Counted from the first letter of the stretch, positions 1 to 7,103 are shown. The stretch is DNA of 42,969 nt from Acidobacteriaceae bacterium (GCA_003134435.1 PLBE01000091.1:540-43508); one strand, 5' to 3'. Made by a program: numbers and translations. The notes: generated from the letters alone by a model not told the origin.

Positions 1-267
1 CTTCCGCGGCTTCGATTCGCTTCGAGAGAAAGCGAATCCGCGCATCGATCCGTCGCAGCCGCCACTTGCCGTACTATAGTCGGCGTTTTCACTGCGATCG
101 CCGTTGCTGGCAGCCCACGCCACCACCTCCACCACGGCCCGGCGTTCCCTGGTGAGCAGAAACCGGTGCTCATCTTTCAGGCGCTCCAGCCCGCTCCGCG
201 TTATGTAGTTCTTGACTGGCGCCGCGGGCTCGTCCGGTTGTGGTCTTCTCGTAGACCCTTTTCGCAT
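1..267 (-). pseudogene. greB: GreB-like transcription elongation factor, N-terminal part with a frameshift, cut by the window edge
   Basis: Reading the minus strand from an ATG at 265-267 gives a basic N-terminus, then KNYITRSGLERLKDEH and NGDRSENADY, the conserved N-terminal coiled-coil signature of GreA/GreB factors, which stimulate transcript cleavage in stalled RNA polymerase. After ENADY the frame changes: in the next frame the sequence continues YGKWRLRRIDARIRFLSKR, which matches the GreB continuation (family form YGKRRLREIDRRIRFL). One base appears to be missing near 74-75. The C-terminal FKBP-like domain would lie beyond base 1. Either this is a decayed copy, which fits the accessory setting, or the assembly has a single-base error. 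Identification is firm from motif order; inactivation is less sure. Confidence 0.75.
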
Positions 268-350
268 CTCGTAGTCTTTCCAGGGCGGCGACGTGGGCGG
301 AGCGAATCATGCGGCACATCGATGGTGTTTTCGGCGGGGAGGGCTAACCG

Positions 351-986
351 TCAAACCATGCCGGCGAGTGTGTCACATCCGTTATCAATTGTTATCGCGA
401 GGTCGGAGTCTTCCACACTGCTCCTCATGCGAAGAGCATTCGTGACGTCAAAGTAAACGACATCATGCGGCTGGACTTCGTACTCTGCGATGGCTGCCTG
501 ATACATCACGCGGAGCATGATTCTGACAAGGTCAGGGCTGGCACCCTTTTTCGTAGTTCCTAGCTTGACCAACTTCAGTCTGCCGTCTTCCTGTACCGCC
601 AGGTCGGGACTCGCGGAAAGACGCACGTTCCCGTGCGTGTAATAGATCCGCGGACGCGGAACGATCTTTCTTTTCCTATGTCCGTAGATGTCCATGTAGC
701 TGCGAATTGCGCGGAGGTTGTTCCTAAGCCCCGATCGAGCCTGATTGGTCGTAGCCGCCTCTAGCTTCTTCTCTAGTCCGTGAATCTCATGTTTCAAATA
801 TTCACGATCATTCCTCTTGGTGTGATAGAGCCGGATGATGCGGATCGCTCGCGCATAGTAGAGAACAATGACCTGCGCTTCAGTGGATTTCGGTTTGAGA
901 ATGTTGCGGACAATCGTTGCTTTCTTGCTCGGTCCGGCCAAAACGAACTCCGCGAATCCTTTCGCGGATAATGGAATTGTTTTCAT
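351..986 (-). CDS. Hypothetical protein, 211 aa, possibly a degenerate nuclease fold
   Basis: I do not recognise this family with confidence. The N-terminal half (about residues 1-105) is basic and helical, with YYARAIRIIRLYH and an Arg/Lys-rich segment ending HRKRKIVPRPRIYYTHG. The C-terminal half contains SPDLAVQEDGRLKLVKLG, which recalls the D-x(n)-(D/E)xK strand pair of PD-(D/E)XK nucleases such as Cas4-like proteins, but the expected acidic residue before the last Lys is Val here, so a catalytic role is doubtful. No signal peptide or membrane segment is seen. It lies between the broken greB and the small CcbP-like gene, on the same strand, in a region with mobile-element genes. It could equally be an unrelated island protein. 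Confidence 0.6.
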   Translation of the reverse strand: MKTIPLSAKGFAEFVLAGPSKKATIVRNILKPKSTEAQVIVLYYARAIRIIRLYHTKRNDREYLKHEIHGLEKKLEAATTNQARSGLRNNLRAIRSYMDIYGHRKRKIVPRPRIYYTHGNVRLSASPDLAVQEDGRLKLVKLGTTKKGASPDLVRIMLRVMYQAAIAEYEVQPHDVVYFDVTNALRMRSSVEDSDLAITIDNGCDTLAGMV

Positions 987-1018
987 TACATCGTGAGTTT
1001 TCGGCTAGCGTGCGCAGA

Positions 1019-1219
1019 TCAGAAGCAGTAGCCCTGCGCTAGCCAGTAGTGCCAGTCGGTGATCGCCTCAGCAGTGGTTTCGTCCGCGTCGATGGCGGTC
1101 AGTTGCGACAGGGGAACCGCCACATTGCGGAGAGCCTGTTCTCTTGGCCCGTAGGCATCAACGATAGCTTCGTTGTGGATTCGCTCTTCGCGGATGCGGT
1201 CTCGCTTGGGCTTAGCCAC
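1019..1219 (-). pseudogene. CcbP-family calcium-binding protein with an internal in-frame deletion, 66 aa
   Basis: The first ~30 residues (MAKPKRDRIREERIHNEAIV, then DAYGPREQA) match the N-terminus of the CcbP-type calcium-binding family. The last ~35 residues (VAVPLSQLTAIDADE ... DWHYWLAQGYCF) match the family's C-terminus. From memory of the family, normal proteins are about 110-125 aa, with a central block beginning MGWYYYLE that carries the aromatic core. Here EQA runs directly into LRNVAVPL, so roughly 50 residues are absent without loss of frame. The result is probably a non-functional relic, though a minimal expressed protein cannot be excluded. It starts at an ATG at 1219 and ends 18 bases downstream of the neighbouring gene's stop. 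Confidence 0.6.
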
Positions 1220-1237
1220 GGCATTCTCGCGGATCGT

Positions 1238-1618
1238 TTACCAAGACCGAAGCAGCTGGCGGATACGCGAAAAACGCAATAGCTCCGCTGCCCCCAGCAC
1301 GGGGTTGGCCGGCCAAGGTTCGTCTTCGTCCCTTTCCTCGATCTCCGGCTCGGGCGGAGCCAAGAACTTCGTGTTCTCCAGATGATCGAGATACTCGCGA
1401 ATTTCCTCGGCGGGAAACAGCCGCTGGATCGCGGCGACGAACGCGGGCAGTTCCGCGGCGAACTCGGAGTCCTGCTCCGCTGCCATCACGAAGCTGAACA
1501 GCTTCTCGCCGATCAGATAGTCCAACGCGTTTCTCGTCCCGAACTGCTCGCGGATGTCCTCGGTGGCGGCGCACTGTTCGATCCAGATCTTGTGGAAGGT
1601 TGTGGACGGGTTACTCAT
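1238..1618 (-). CDS. Hypothetical protein, 126 aa, coupled to the resolvase
   Basis: Acidic, mostly helical soluble protein with no recognised domain; it begins MSNPSTTFHKIWIEQCAAT and has an acidic segment near residues 90-100 (EIEERDEDE). The ATG overlaps the stop of the upstream serine recombinase by 4 bases (ATGA), so the two are almost certainly translationally coupled and travel together. A role accessory to the resolvase or to an element it belongs to is an inference from coupling only. No catalytic motif or membrane segment is visible. Confidence 0.6.
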   Translation of the reverse strand: MSNPSTTFHKIWIEQCAATEDIREQFGTRNALDYLIGEKLFSFVMAAEQDSEFAAELPAFVAAIQRLFPAEEIREYLDHLENTKFLAPPEPEIEERDEDEPWPANPVLGAAELLRFSRIRQLLRSW

Positions 1619-2274
1619 GAGCGAATCCTTTCTTGCAAAATACGGCGCACCGAGGTGCGCCCGATGTGCAGGCGGCGGGCGATGGCCGATTTGCTGAGTC
1701 CGGAGCGGCGTAGTTTACGGACCTGATCGGCGTGCAATGCGGCTGTGGCGGGTCGGCCCAATCGCTTGCCGTTCTGCCGGGCATGGGCCAGACCAGCACG
1801 CACCCGCTCGCGCAGGATCTCGCGCTCGAACTCGGCAAACACGGCTAGCAGTCCAGCCATGGCCCGACCGGCGGGCGTGGTCAGATCCAGCGCTTCGGTC
1901 AGCGAGACGAAACCGACGCCGAGATGCTCTAGTTCTTGCAGGGTGTTGAGCAGGTCGGTGACCGAGCGACCCCAGCGATCCAAGCGCCACACCAGCACGG
2001 TATCGATGTCGCGGCGGCGTGCGGCTTCCAGCAGTTTCGCGCGCGCCTCGCGTTGTGCCGCACCGGAGCCGACCTCTTTCACCTGCATCACGACGATCCA
2101 ACCTCGGCGTGCGGCATACTCGCGCAGGGCACGATTCTGCATGGGAAGAGTCTGCTGGTCATGAGTCGACACGCGGGAGTACAGTCCCGCGCGAGACGGA
2201 GTTTTCCTCCCGCCAGGGCCCTGGCCAAAAACCCTGCGCGATTCTGCTATTCGAGAAGCCCGTTTTTCGGGCAT
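1615..2274 (-). CDS. Serine recombinase, resolvase/invertase family
   Basis: Small serine site-specific recombinase of the gamma-delta/Tn3 resolvase-invertase type. The catalytic motif YSRVSTHDQ (Ser about residue 36 from the chosen start) is followed by WRLDRWGRS, then the long helix E segment (FAEFEREILRERVRAGLAHA), then a C-terminal helix-turn-helix (SGLSKSAIARRLHIGRTSVRRIL). I chose the ATG at 2272-2274. The frame is open to 2331, but the extra residues cover an inverted repeat and are not family-like. The ~28 residues before the catalytic segment are also atypical, so the true start may lie further in. It probably resolves or inverts DNA at the palindromic region at its own 5' end and is coupled to the 126-aa gene. 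Confidence 0.85.
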   Translation of the reverse strand: MPEKRASRIAESRRVFGQGPGGRKTPSRAGLYSRVSTHDQQTLPMQNRALREYAARRGWIVVMQVKEVGSGAAQREARAKLLEAARRRDIDTVLVWRLDRWGRSVTDLLNTLQELEHLGVGFVSLTEALDLTTPAGRAMAGLLAVFAEFEREILRERVRAGLAHARQNGKRLGRPATAALHADQVRKLRRSGLSKSAIARRLHIGRTSVRRILQERIRS

Positions 2275-2323
2275 TGTCGAGGGACTCCCGCCTCTGGCCG
2301 AAAGCTCTCGATTCTGGCCAGAG
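2212..2323. promoter_or_regulatory. Candidate recombination (res-like) site at the resolvase 5' end
   Basis: Three dyads sit within 112 bases. A perfect 14-bp palindrome GCCAGGGCCCTGGC lies at 2212-2225. A short stem GCCCG-TTTTT-CGGGC lies at 2258-2272. An 8-bp inverted repeat CTCTGGCC/GGCCAGAG lies at 2292-2299 and 2316-2323. CTGGCC recurs in the first and last and is followed by GATTCTG at 2240-2246 and 2310-2316. Resolvases of this family usually bind repeated inverted sites next to their own gene, so this is a reasonable res or operator candidate. The sub-site spacing was not matched to a known system. Confidence 0.35.
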
Positions 2324-2337
2324 CGGATCATTCTACT

Positions 2338-3966
2338 CTAGCCGGAATCGAGACGGATGCTGCCTGCTTCCAGCGTGGCCGGGTAGTTCCACGGCATCCA
2401 CTGCGATGGGTTGCGGGTTAACTCGCCAGCATGCCGCTGCAACTGGGTTAGGTAGTCGAAGGGGTTGGCGTCCGAGAGTTCGCAGGTGTGAATCAGGCTC
2501 ATGAACAGATCGCCGACGTGCGCTCCGTTCTCGGTCTTGTAGAACAGCGAGTTCTTGCGGTGCAGGATGGCTTTCTTCAAGGCTCTTTCGCAAATGTTAT
2601 TATCCAGCGGCGCTCCCGGCTGCCGCAGGAACAGCGTGAGCCGCTCCCAGTGCTTGAGCAGATAGCGCATCGCCACTCCCAGACCGGAGTTCGGTTCCAC
2701 TTTCTTCTCCGCAAACTGCGCGGTGAGCCAGATGCGCAGTTGGTCCATCACCGGGGCGCTCTGTCGCTGGTGAAAGCGCAACCGTTCTTCCGGCGTCATG
2801 GTTTGTTCCCGCGCCACAGCATCGTTGCCGTAGATCTTGCCCAGTTGTTCCAGCACGTGCCGACACGGCTCGGGGAAGTTGGGTGTCACCTCCACAAAGC
2901 GCCGGCGAGCATGGGCCAGACAATGGCCCACAATGACTTTCAACTTCTCCGGCAGCTTGGGCAGGTTGCGCGACAGTGCGTCGCACATCTGCAGGGGTGG
3001 AGCCAGTTCCGCAGCTCGCCGCTGGAGCACGTCGGCCAGGTTCTCGCCCGCGTGCTGGCGTCCAGTGAAAAATAGGGCGATGGTTTGTTTCTGCGCGGTC
3101 GAGACAATCCCGCTGGTGAACACGCCCGTGCGCTCGACAGCATCGCCCTCGTCATGGTCCAAGCCTGCGTTCCGCAGCGCCAGTACGGGCATGGAGGTGT
3201 CGTCGTTGTGCAGCACTTCGCCTTGCGCCGCTTGGCGAATCAACTCCTCCATCGCCGGTTGCATCGTAGCCGCCGCTTCCATAACGATCTCGCATTGCGT
3301 CGCCACCGGCAGCGGAATGCCCAAACTCGCTTCCATGTCGGCCAGGCGATTCCACGGAAACCCGCTGCCGTAGCGGAGCAGCGCGATCATGCTCGCCGCC
3401 GTCGCGTCATACTTCTCTTCGTCCACGCCGTCTGGTGGGTTGGCGGTGAACACTTCTCCGCATAGATTGCAGCGTAGCTTCTCCAACTCGTACACGGTGG
3501 CTGCGATCGGCGCCTGACCTCGCATCCGCACCAGCCGTCCCGGCTCCTTCAGCGGATAGACTTTCCCGCGCTGACACTCCGGGCAGCGATCCCCTTGGTG
3601 CAGCGACAGGTGTGGAACCTGGACGTGGGACGCTCCGCGATACGCTTGGGCACCGTTACGCCCGTGGCCGATATCCGGCTCTTTCGCAGTCTCTTTTTCC
3701 TCCGGTTTCCCCTGGGTCGGATGGCTCGGAATGCCGGCCTGTTCCAGAACCGCCTCGGTCTTCTCGCTGCGCGCACGGCACAACAATCGGCGCAGGCTCT
3801 GCAGGGTCGCTTCGCGATTCTCCAAGAGCTCGGTCACGTAGCTCAGCGTGCGGATCGCGGCTTTCAGTTTCTGATATCCGGCCTCGCCCAGTGCTTCGCG
3901 CACGCCCTCCAGCAACGTCTCCAACTCTTCCGGAGTCACCTCGAGAGGCGGGGCTGCCGGCTGCAT
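2338..3966 (-). CDS. tnpC: IS66 family transposase TnpC
   Basis: Full-length 542-aa IS66 transposase. Residues ~45-80 form the leucine-zipper-like helix ending in LRRLLCRARSEKTEAVL, the usual LRRxLFGRRSEK signature. A zinc-binding segment follows (CPECQRG ... CNLCGEVF). The DDE core shows LHNDDTSMPVL, then MCDALSRNLP, then DNNICERALKKAILHRKNSLF with the terminal Glu. The C-terminal tail (NPFDYLTQLQRHAGEL, WMPWNYPATL) is the standard IS66 ending. It starts one base before the DUF4338 gene's stop position, so translation is probably coupled. No frameshift is seen, so the transposase may be intact. Confidence 0.95.
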   Translation of the reverse strand: MQPAAPPLEVTPEELETLLEGVREALGEAGYQKLKAAIRTLSYVTELLENREATLQSLRRLLCRARSEKTEAVLEQAGIPSHPTQGKPEEKETAKEPDIGHGRNGAQAYRGASHVQVPHLSLHQGDRCPECQRGKVYPLKEPGRLVRMRGQAPIAATVYELEKLRCNLCGEVFTANPPDGVDEEKYDATAASMIALLRYGSGFPWNRLADMEASLGIPLPVATQCEIVMEAAATMQPAMEELIRQAAQGEVLHNDDTSMPVLALRNAGLDHDEGDAVERTGVFTSGIVSTAQKQTIALFFTGRQHAGENLADVLQRRAAELAPPLQMCDALSRNLPKLPEKLKVIVGHCLAHARRRFVEVTPNFPEPCRHVLEQLGKIYGNDAVAREQTMTPEERLRFHQRQSAPVMDQLRIWLTAQFAEKKVEPNSGLGVAMRYLLKHWERLTLFLRQPGAPLDNNICERALKKAILHRKNSLFYKTENGAHVGDLFMSLIHTCELSDANPFDYLTQLQRHAGELTRNPSQWMPWNYPATLEAGSIRLDSG

Positions 3967-4890
3967 CTAAGTCTCCTGCAGTAACTCGCGAAAGCGCGGA
4001 GTTAACGGATATCCCAGCACCTGTTTGATCGAGCGGTTGACTCGATTCGTCTGATCGTCTTTGCCCCGCCCCGTCGTCAGTCCTAAGAGAATCCAGTTGG
4101 CAGCGCGGTAACAGGTGCCGCGGAACCGCTCCGGGTCCACGAAGGTTTCCAGAAAATAGATGGGGTGTTGATAGAGGCGTTCCCAATCCTCCGACAACCG
4201 CTTCGCCATGCGACCTAGCAAATGCGAAGCCAGATGCGGCACCTCCACCCAGGGCAGAATCAGAAAGCGCGTGTTGTAGGCCAGGAAGCGAAGGTTACAT
4301 CGCCGCGCTTCCGTACTCCAGCCAATAAAGCGATCCCGGCTGCCCAAGTGGCGCGGCGCCGAACTCCACGCCAGACACGCGATCGGCCGCCCCTGCGCCC
4401 ATACCACATACTTGAGGTGCTCGCCCACCGGCTGCTCGTACCCGAGATAGTGATACTGTTCCATCAAGCTGTTGAACCACGATTCCTCGGGCGTGCGCCG
4501 CACTTGCTGAATCTCGATGGGCTGGAGCTGACGGAGCGCAGCGCGGATCGGAGTAATGTCGATCCACCGCGGCGTCGGCGGTTGGCGTTTCGCCAGAGGA
4601 TTCGGCGGCGTGTAGCGAACCGGCGGCAACTCGATCTCGCCCGCCCGATGCAACCTTAAGAGAAGACCGCGACACACCATGTCGCACAGCGCGCCGTTGG
4701 CCTGCTTCCACTGCCAAGCTTCGCATAGTTTCTGCGAGAGCCTCCGGCGACTGACTCCGGGATGTTCCGCAATGTGCTGTCGGATGAAGACGACGTCTTC
4801 GGCGCGAATCTCTCGACCACGATATCGACACGGAGCAGGCACATCTGCAGTGTGGCAGAGAACAAAATGGAACGCAAGTGAAAAACGCAA
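3967..4890 (-). CDS. DUF4338 (DruA-like) protein within the IS66 operon
   Basis: A protein of about 290-307 aa of the DUF4338 family, the family that includes DruA of the Druantia anti-phage system. Visible landmarks are RYRGREIRAEDVVFIRQ at the N-terminus, LSQKLCEAWQWKQANGALCD (a helical DNA-binding-like segment), YHYLGYEQPVGEHLKYVV, ACLAWSSAPRHLGSRDRFIGW, NTRFLILPWVEVPHLASHLL and ETFVDPERFRGTCYRAANW. The frame begins at 4890, but a GTG at 4842 just before PAPCRYRG is a more family-like start. Its biochemical activity is not established to my knowledge. Its place between tnpB and tnpC suggests a transposition accessory rather than a free-standing Druantia component, since no druB-E genes are present. 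Confidence 0.85.
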   Translation of the reverse strand: MRFSLAFHFVLCHTADVPAPCRYRGREIRAEDVVFIRQHIAEHPGVSRRRLSQKLCEAWQWKQANGALCDMVCRGLLLRLHRAGEIELPPVRYTPPNPLAKRQPPTPRWIDITPIRAALRQLQPIEIQQVRRTPEESWFNSLMEQYHYLGYEQPVGEHLKYVVWAQGRPIACLAWSSAPRHLGSRDRFIGWSTEARRCNLRFLAYNTRFLILPWVEVPHLASHLLGRMAKRLSEDWERLYQHPIYFLETFVDPERFRGTCYRAANWILLGLTTGRGKDDQTNRVNRSIKQVLGYPLTPRFRELLQET

Positions 4891-4900
4891 GGCCAGATAA

Positions 4901-5251
4901 CTACGCGCTCACCCGCCGCCATACCGGCGCGGCTACCGCATCCGGGTTCCCAGCGGCCAGCAGCAACTGCGCCTGATGAGCTTCCAGCACGCGCGTGGGT
5001 TGGTTGCCACTCGGCCACCACACGAAACGTCCCTTGGACAACCGCTTCTGCGCCAGCCAGAATCCTTGCCCGTCATACACCAGAATGCGGATCGATGTTC
5101 CTCGCCGGCTGCGAAACACAAACAGGCAGCCCGAGAAAGGATCGGCCTGCAGTTTCTCCTGACATAACTGGGCCAGCGAGTCGATGCCCTTGCGTCCATC
5201 CACGGCCTCGATCGCCACCAGAATCCGCATCTGCGGCGTGATCTGGATCAC
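4901..5251 (-). CDS. tnpB: IS66 Orf2-type accessory protein TnpB
   Basis: 116-aa protein typical of IS66 Orf2/TnpB. It contains DSLAQLCQEKLQADPFSGCL, FVFRSRRGTSIRILVYDGQGF and WLAQKRLSKGRFVWWPS, the highly conserved GCLFVFxxRRxxxxKxLxxDxxGF-type core, with Ser-Ile in place of the usual Lys residue region. It is essential together with TnpA for transposition of IS66 elements, though its exact role is unclear. It is separated from tnpA by 4 bases and from the DUF4338 gene by 10. The C-terminus (LEAHQAQLLLAAGNPDAV) carries the family's final helix. Length and motifs are complete. Confidence 0.92.
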   Translation of the reverse strand: MIQITPQMRILVAIEAVDGRKGIDSLAQLCQEKLQADPFSGCLFVFRSRRGTSIRILVYDGQGFWLAQKRLSKGRFVWWPSGNQPTRVLEAHQAQLLLAAGNPDAVAAPVWRRVSA

Positions 5252-5255
5252 TGCC

Positions 5256-5756
5256 TCACCTGGTTCGTGGCTCCAATACCACGCGCCCCAGAGCGGCTAG
5301 ATCGGGCGCGCCCATCCCCTTCCACTGAATCCGCATCTTGCCCTGCGGTCCTTCCAACTCGATCACACATTCCGACCCAGGGATCGCCGATGATCCGATC
5401 ACCTCCAGGAAGGACGGCAGCGAAGCCGCAACCCGAGCGCGGCTCGCCCTTGGGCGTGGCACCTCCGCCCTAGTAGCGCTCAGCGATGCCGTCGAACGGC
5501 GGATCGCGCGAGCCTTGCGGGAATCGGACTGGATAGGAAACTGGCCTGACTCTGTAATGCGCTTCAGCTTGCCGTACTCCAAACGCAGAACCTGCGCGGT
5601 GCGACAAACTCCGCGTTCGAGCGCCACCTTCGCCGCCGCTTTCCACAATCGTGCCGGGATCGGCAAGCGCACCCCTGGGTGAGCACTCCGAAAGTGCGCA
5701 AAACGCCGGTAAATCCTCTCCATTCCACGAGGAATATCAGACGGCTCGATTGCCAT
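5256..5756 (-). CDS. tnpA: IS66 TnpA-like accessory protein
   Basis: First gene of the IS66 operon, 166 aa. The N-terminal half (PIPARLWKAAAKVALERGVC, then VLRLEYGKLKRI) resembles the helix-turn-helix-like domain of IS66 TnpA-type accessory proteins. The C-terminal part (FLEVIGSSAIPGSECVIELE, GKMRIQWKG) matches the β-rich tail found in the version paired with this transposase group. It is likely a DNA-binding transposition factor. No frameshift is seen. Upstream of its start (5757-5770) the sequence passes quickly into the drmC-like remnant, so the element's right end should be within a few tens of bases. Confidence 0.8.
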   Translation of the reverse strand: MAIEPSDIPRGMERIYRRFAHFRSAHPGVRLPIPARLWKAAAKVALERGVCRTAQVLRLEYGKLKRITESGQFPIQSDSRKARAIRRSTASLSATRAEVPRPRASRARVAASLPSFLEVIGSSAIPGSECVIELEGPQGKMRIQWKGMGAPDLAALGRVVLEPRTR

Positions 5757-5766
5757 CGCCAGTTCT

Positions 5767-6177
5767 CCCTTCTCTTACACAGGAAAGACTGACGTTAGCA
5801 GCCTCGATCACCTCAAGTCACGCAGGCCTGCCGAAAGGACACAGAGAAATCGGGGCGATAGCACTTCAGCGGAACACCTTGTGCGGAAGTTCGCTGACCG
5901 ATTCTGGGACGAAGACTGGCCAGGAGCGTCTCGGCCCAGCGTCTTCTACGATCCCCGCGCACTTGAAGCAGAAGGCCCCGCGAGTGTTCTACACGCCAAA
6001 GCTGTAGTGGTTGACGATGAAGTGGTCTTCGTGACATCGGCTAACCTCACGGAGGCTGCCCTCGATCGCAACATTGAGATCGGGTTGCTCATTCGCGACC
6101 GAGCAATAGCGGTCAGTGTGTCGACCCACTTCCAAGTGTTGATCGACCGCGGGCTGCTGCGTCCTTTACCGGACTAA
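5767..6177 (+). pseudogene. drmC: DISARM DrmC-like phospholipase D protein, C-terminal remnant
   Basis: Only the second half of a phospholipase-D-like protein remains. The HxKxxxxD catalytic motif is present in SVLHAKAVVVDDEVVFVTSA, followed by NLTEAALDRNIEIGLLIRD, which is very like the C-terminus of DrmC, the PLD-fold component of DISARM anti-phage systems. The preceding RFWDEDWPGASRPSVFYDPR is also characteristic. The frame is open upstream to about 5713, and an ATG-like start near 5881 is not a natural family start. The first HKD motif is absent. The IS66 genes begin about 10 bases upstream, so insertion or a linked deletion removed the 5' part and any drmA/drmB. It was annotated from 5767 because the drmC-like sequence could begin anywhere from there to ~5850. 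Confidence 0.75.
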
Positions 6178-6205
6178 AGTGAGAACTCCGTAGGTGCGAA
6201 GCGGT

Positions 6206-6520
6206 TTACTCGGTGACCAGTACTTTGCCCGCGGCGATGTCGGCGAAGTGGATCCGCACGCCGTCGGTGTCGCTCTTGGCCACCGTGCGCGAACCCGTCG
6301 GAAAGTTCTCGGCGGCCGGGCGCGGCAAGCTGCGCGCATTTTCGATCTCAGCGTCCAGCGAGTTCCCGTTCTTCATAACGACGCGAGAATCGGTGCCCAC
6401 TGCGATGGTGGCGTTGGCTTCGAGTTGGGCGCGCAACGGGCTATCGTGCGCAATCCCGTGGCGGCTGAGCGCATCGCGCACGCAACTCCGAATGTGAAAC
6501 CTTCTGAGGGAATCGTCCAT
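6206..6520 (-). CDS. Hypothetical protein, 104 aa
   Basis: Starts at an ATG at 6520, preceded by AGGGAGGAACGC, a strong ribosome-binding site, which favours it over the ATG 21 bases upstream. It begins MDDSLRRFHIRSCVRDALS and ends DGVRIHFADIAAGKVLVTE. The middle contains EANATIAVGTDSRVVMKNG. No domain is recognised, and there is no signal peptide or membrane segment. It is convergent with the drmC-like remnant, with 28 bases between stops. The good ribosome-binding site and codon use argue it is real, but its function is unknown. It lies inside the region bounded by the broken tRNA-Leu. Confidence 0.5.
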   Translation of the reverse strand: MDDSLRRFHIRSCVRDALSRHGIAHDSPLRAQLEANATIAVGTDSRVVMKNGNSLDAEIENARSLPRPAAENFPTGSRTVAKSDTDGVRIHFADIAAGKVLVTE

Positions 6521-6541
6521 GCGTTCCTCCCTAGTTTCCAC

Positions 6542-6965
6542 AACGCAACCAGTCTAGATCAAGGTTCCAACTTGGTGTGGATCGGTTATCAAGATATGCA
6601 TGATGAGTCCCATCGCAGAGCCGAAAACAGAGAAGACGAAGTCGGCGAAGGCGAACGAGACGAAGGTGGACGCACGCCATCAAGCGGGAGCGTTCCAGAT
6701 TTCAGGTCCTCGCTTAACGTCTTGCTCGGGACGAACACCTCGCCGCACGCGGGGCACTCGACTCCCCGGCGGTCGAGGTCACGATCCCATTTCCCGTGCC
6801 CTGTACTCAACAAGCAACAATGGAGAAGCCATGACCCTTTCAGTTGCGGTTTTAGTTGCGGTGCAAGGTGTGGAAAGGGAATGAATGGCGCTGAATGCGT
6901 TTCTGCGCTTTCCAGCGTTATCAGTAAGTTGCAGAGTTTTCAGCGGCTTGCGGACGGGCTGGGAT
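6542..6965. other. Island-end region without a confident gene
   Basis: About 420 bases between the 104-aa gene and the broken tRNA. A minus-strand frame (6813-6589, TTG start) encodes CPACGEVFVPSKTLSEDL, a possible half zinc ribbon, but has no ribosome-binding site and a low-complexity tail. I regard it as a possible fragment at most. The bases next to the tRNA remnant (about 6920-6965) are probably the element-derived side of an attachment site. Confidence 0.4.
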
Positions 6966-7007
6966 GGATTTTGAGTCCGCTGCGTCTGCCAGTTCCGCCA
7001 TCCCGGC
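6966..7007 (-). tRNA. 5' half of tRNA-Leu(CAA), truncated in the anticodon stem (attachment-site remnant)
   Basis: On the minus strand from 7007 the bases read GCCGGGA (acceptor 5' arm), TG, a D-arm with GGAACTGGCAGACGC, then GCGGA-CTCAAAA-TCC, a leucine anticodon arm with anticodon CAA. After TCC the expected GC of the stem, the variable arm, the T-arm and the acceptor 3' arm are all missing. The next bases (from 6965 down) are ATCCCAGCCCG, which does not continue a tRNA. This is what remains when a tyrosine integrase recombines at the anticodon arm. The reconstituted tRNA would be at the other end of the element, outside this window to the left. Confidence 0.75.
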
Positions 7008-7103
7008 TGAGGTGGCAAGTGACTGATACTAGAGATTAATTCAGTTTTCTCCAGTTGTCATCTGCGTCGTTTTCCGGTTCCCTTTGTCAGGAACCCAAGG
7101 ACA

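Larger units (their letters stand above)
2338..5756 (-). mobile_element. IS66-type insertion element carrying a DUF4338/DruA-like passenger
   Basis: Minus-strand order tnpA (5756-5256), tnpB (5251-4901), DUF4338 gene (4890-3967), tnpC (3966-2338). Gaps of 4 and 10 bases and one direct abutment indicate one transcription unit. Canonical IS66 elements have tnpA-tnpB-tnpC; here a DruA-like gene sits between tnpB and tnpC. The boundaries given are those of the genes. I searched both flanks by eye and found no convincing terminal inverted repeats or 8-bp target duplication, so the true ends are undefined. The right flank abuts a headless drmC-like gene, implying that this insertion or a later deletion truncated it. 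Confidence 0.85.

Noticed and set aside
2290-5830. Terminal inverted repeats and target duplication of the IS66 element
   Set aside because: No convincing matching ends could be found by eye, so the element is bounded only by its genes.
6589-6813. 74-aa minus-strand frame with CPACGEVF
   Set aside because: TTG start without a ribosome-binding site and a low-complexity tail; at best a fragment, so described only in the intergenic entry.
6194-7039. 281-aa plus-strand frame
   Set aside because: It runs opposite the 104-aa gene and through the tRNA-Leu remnant, with low-complexity sequence and no ribosome-binding site.
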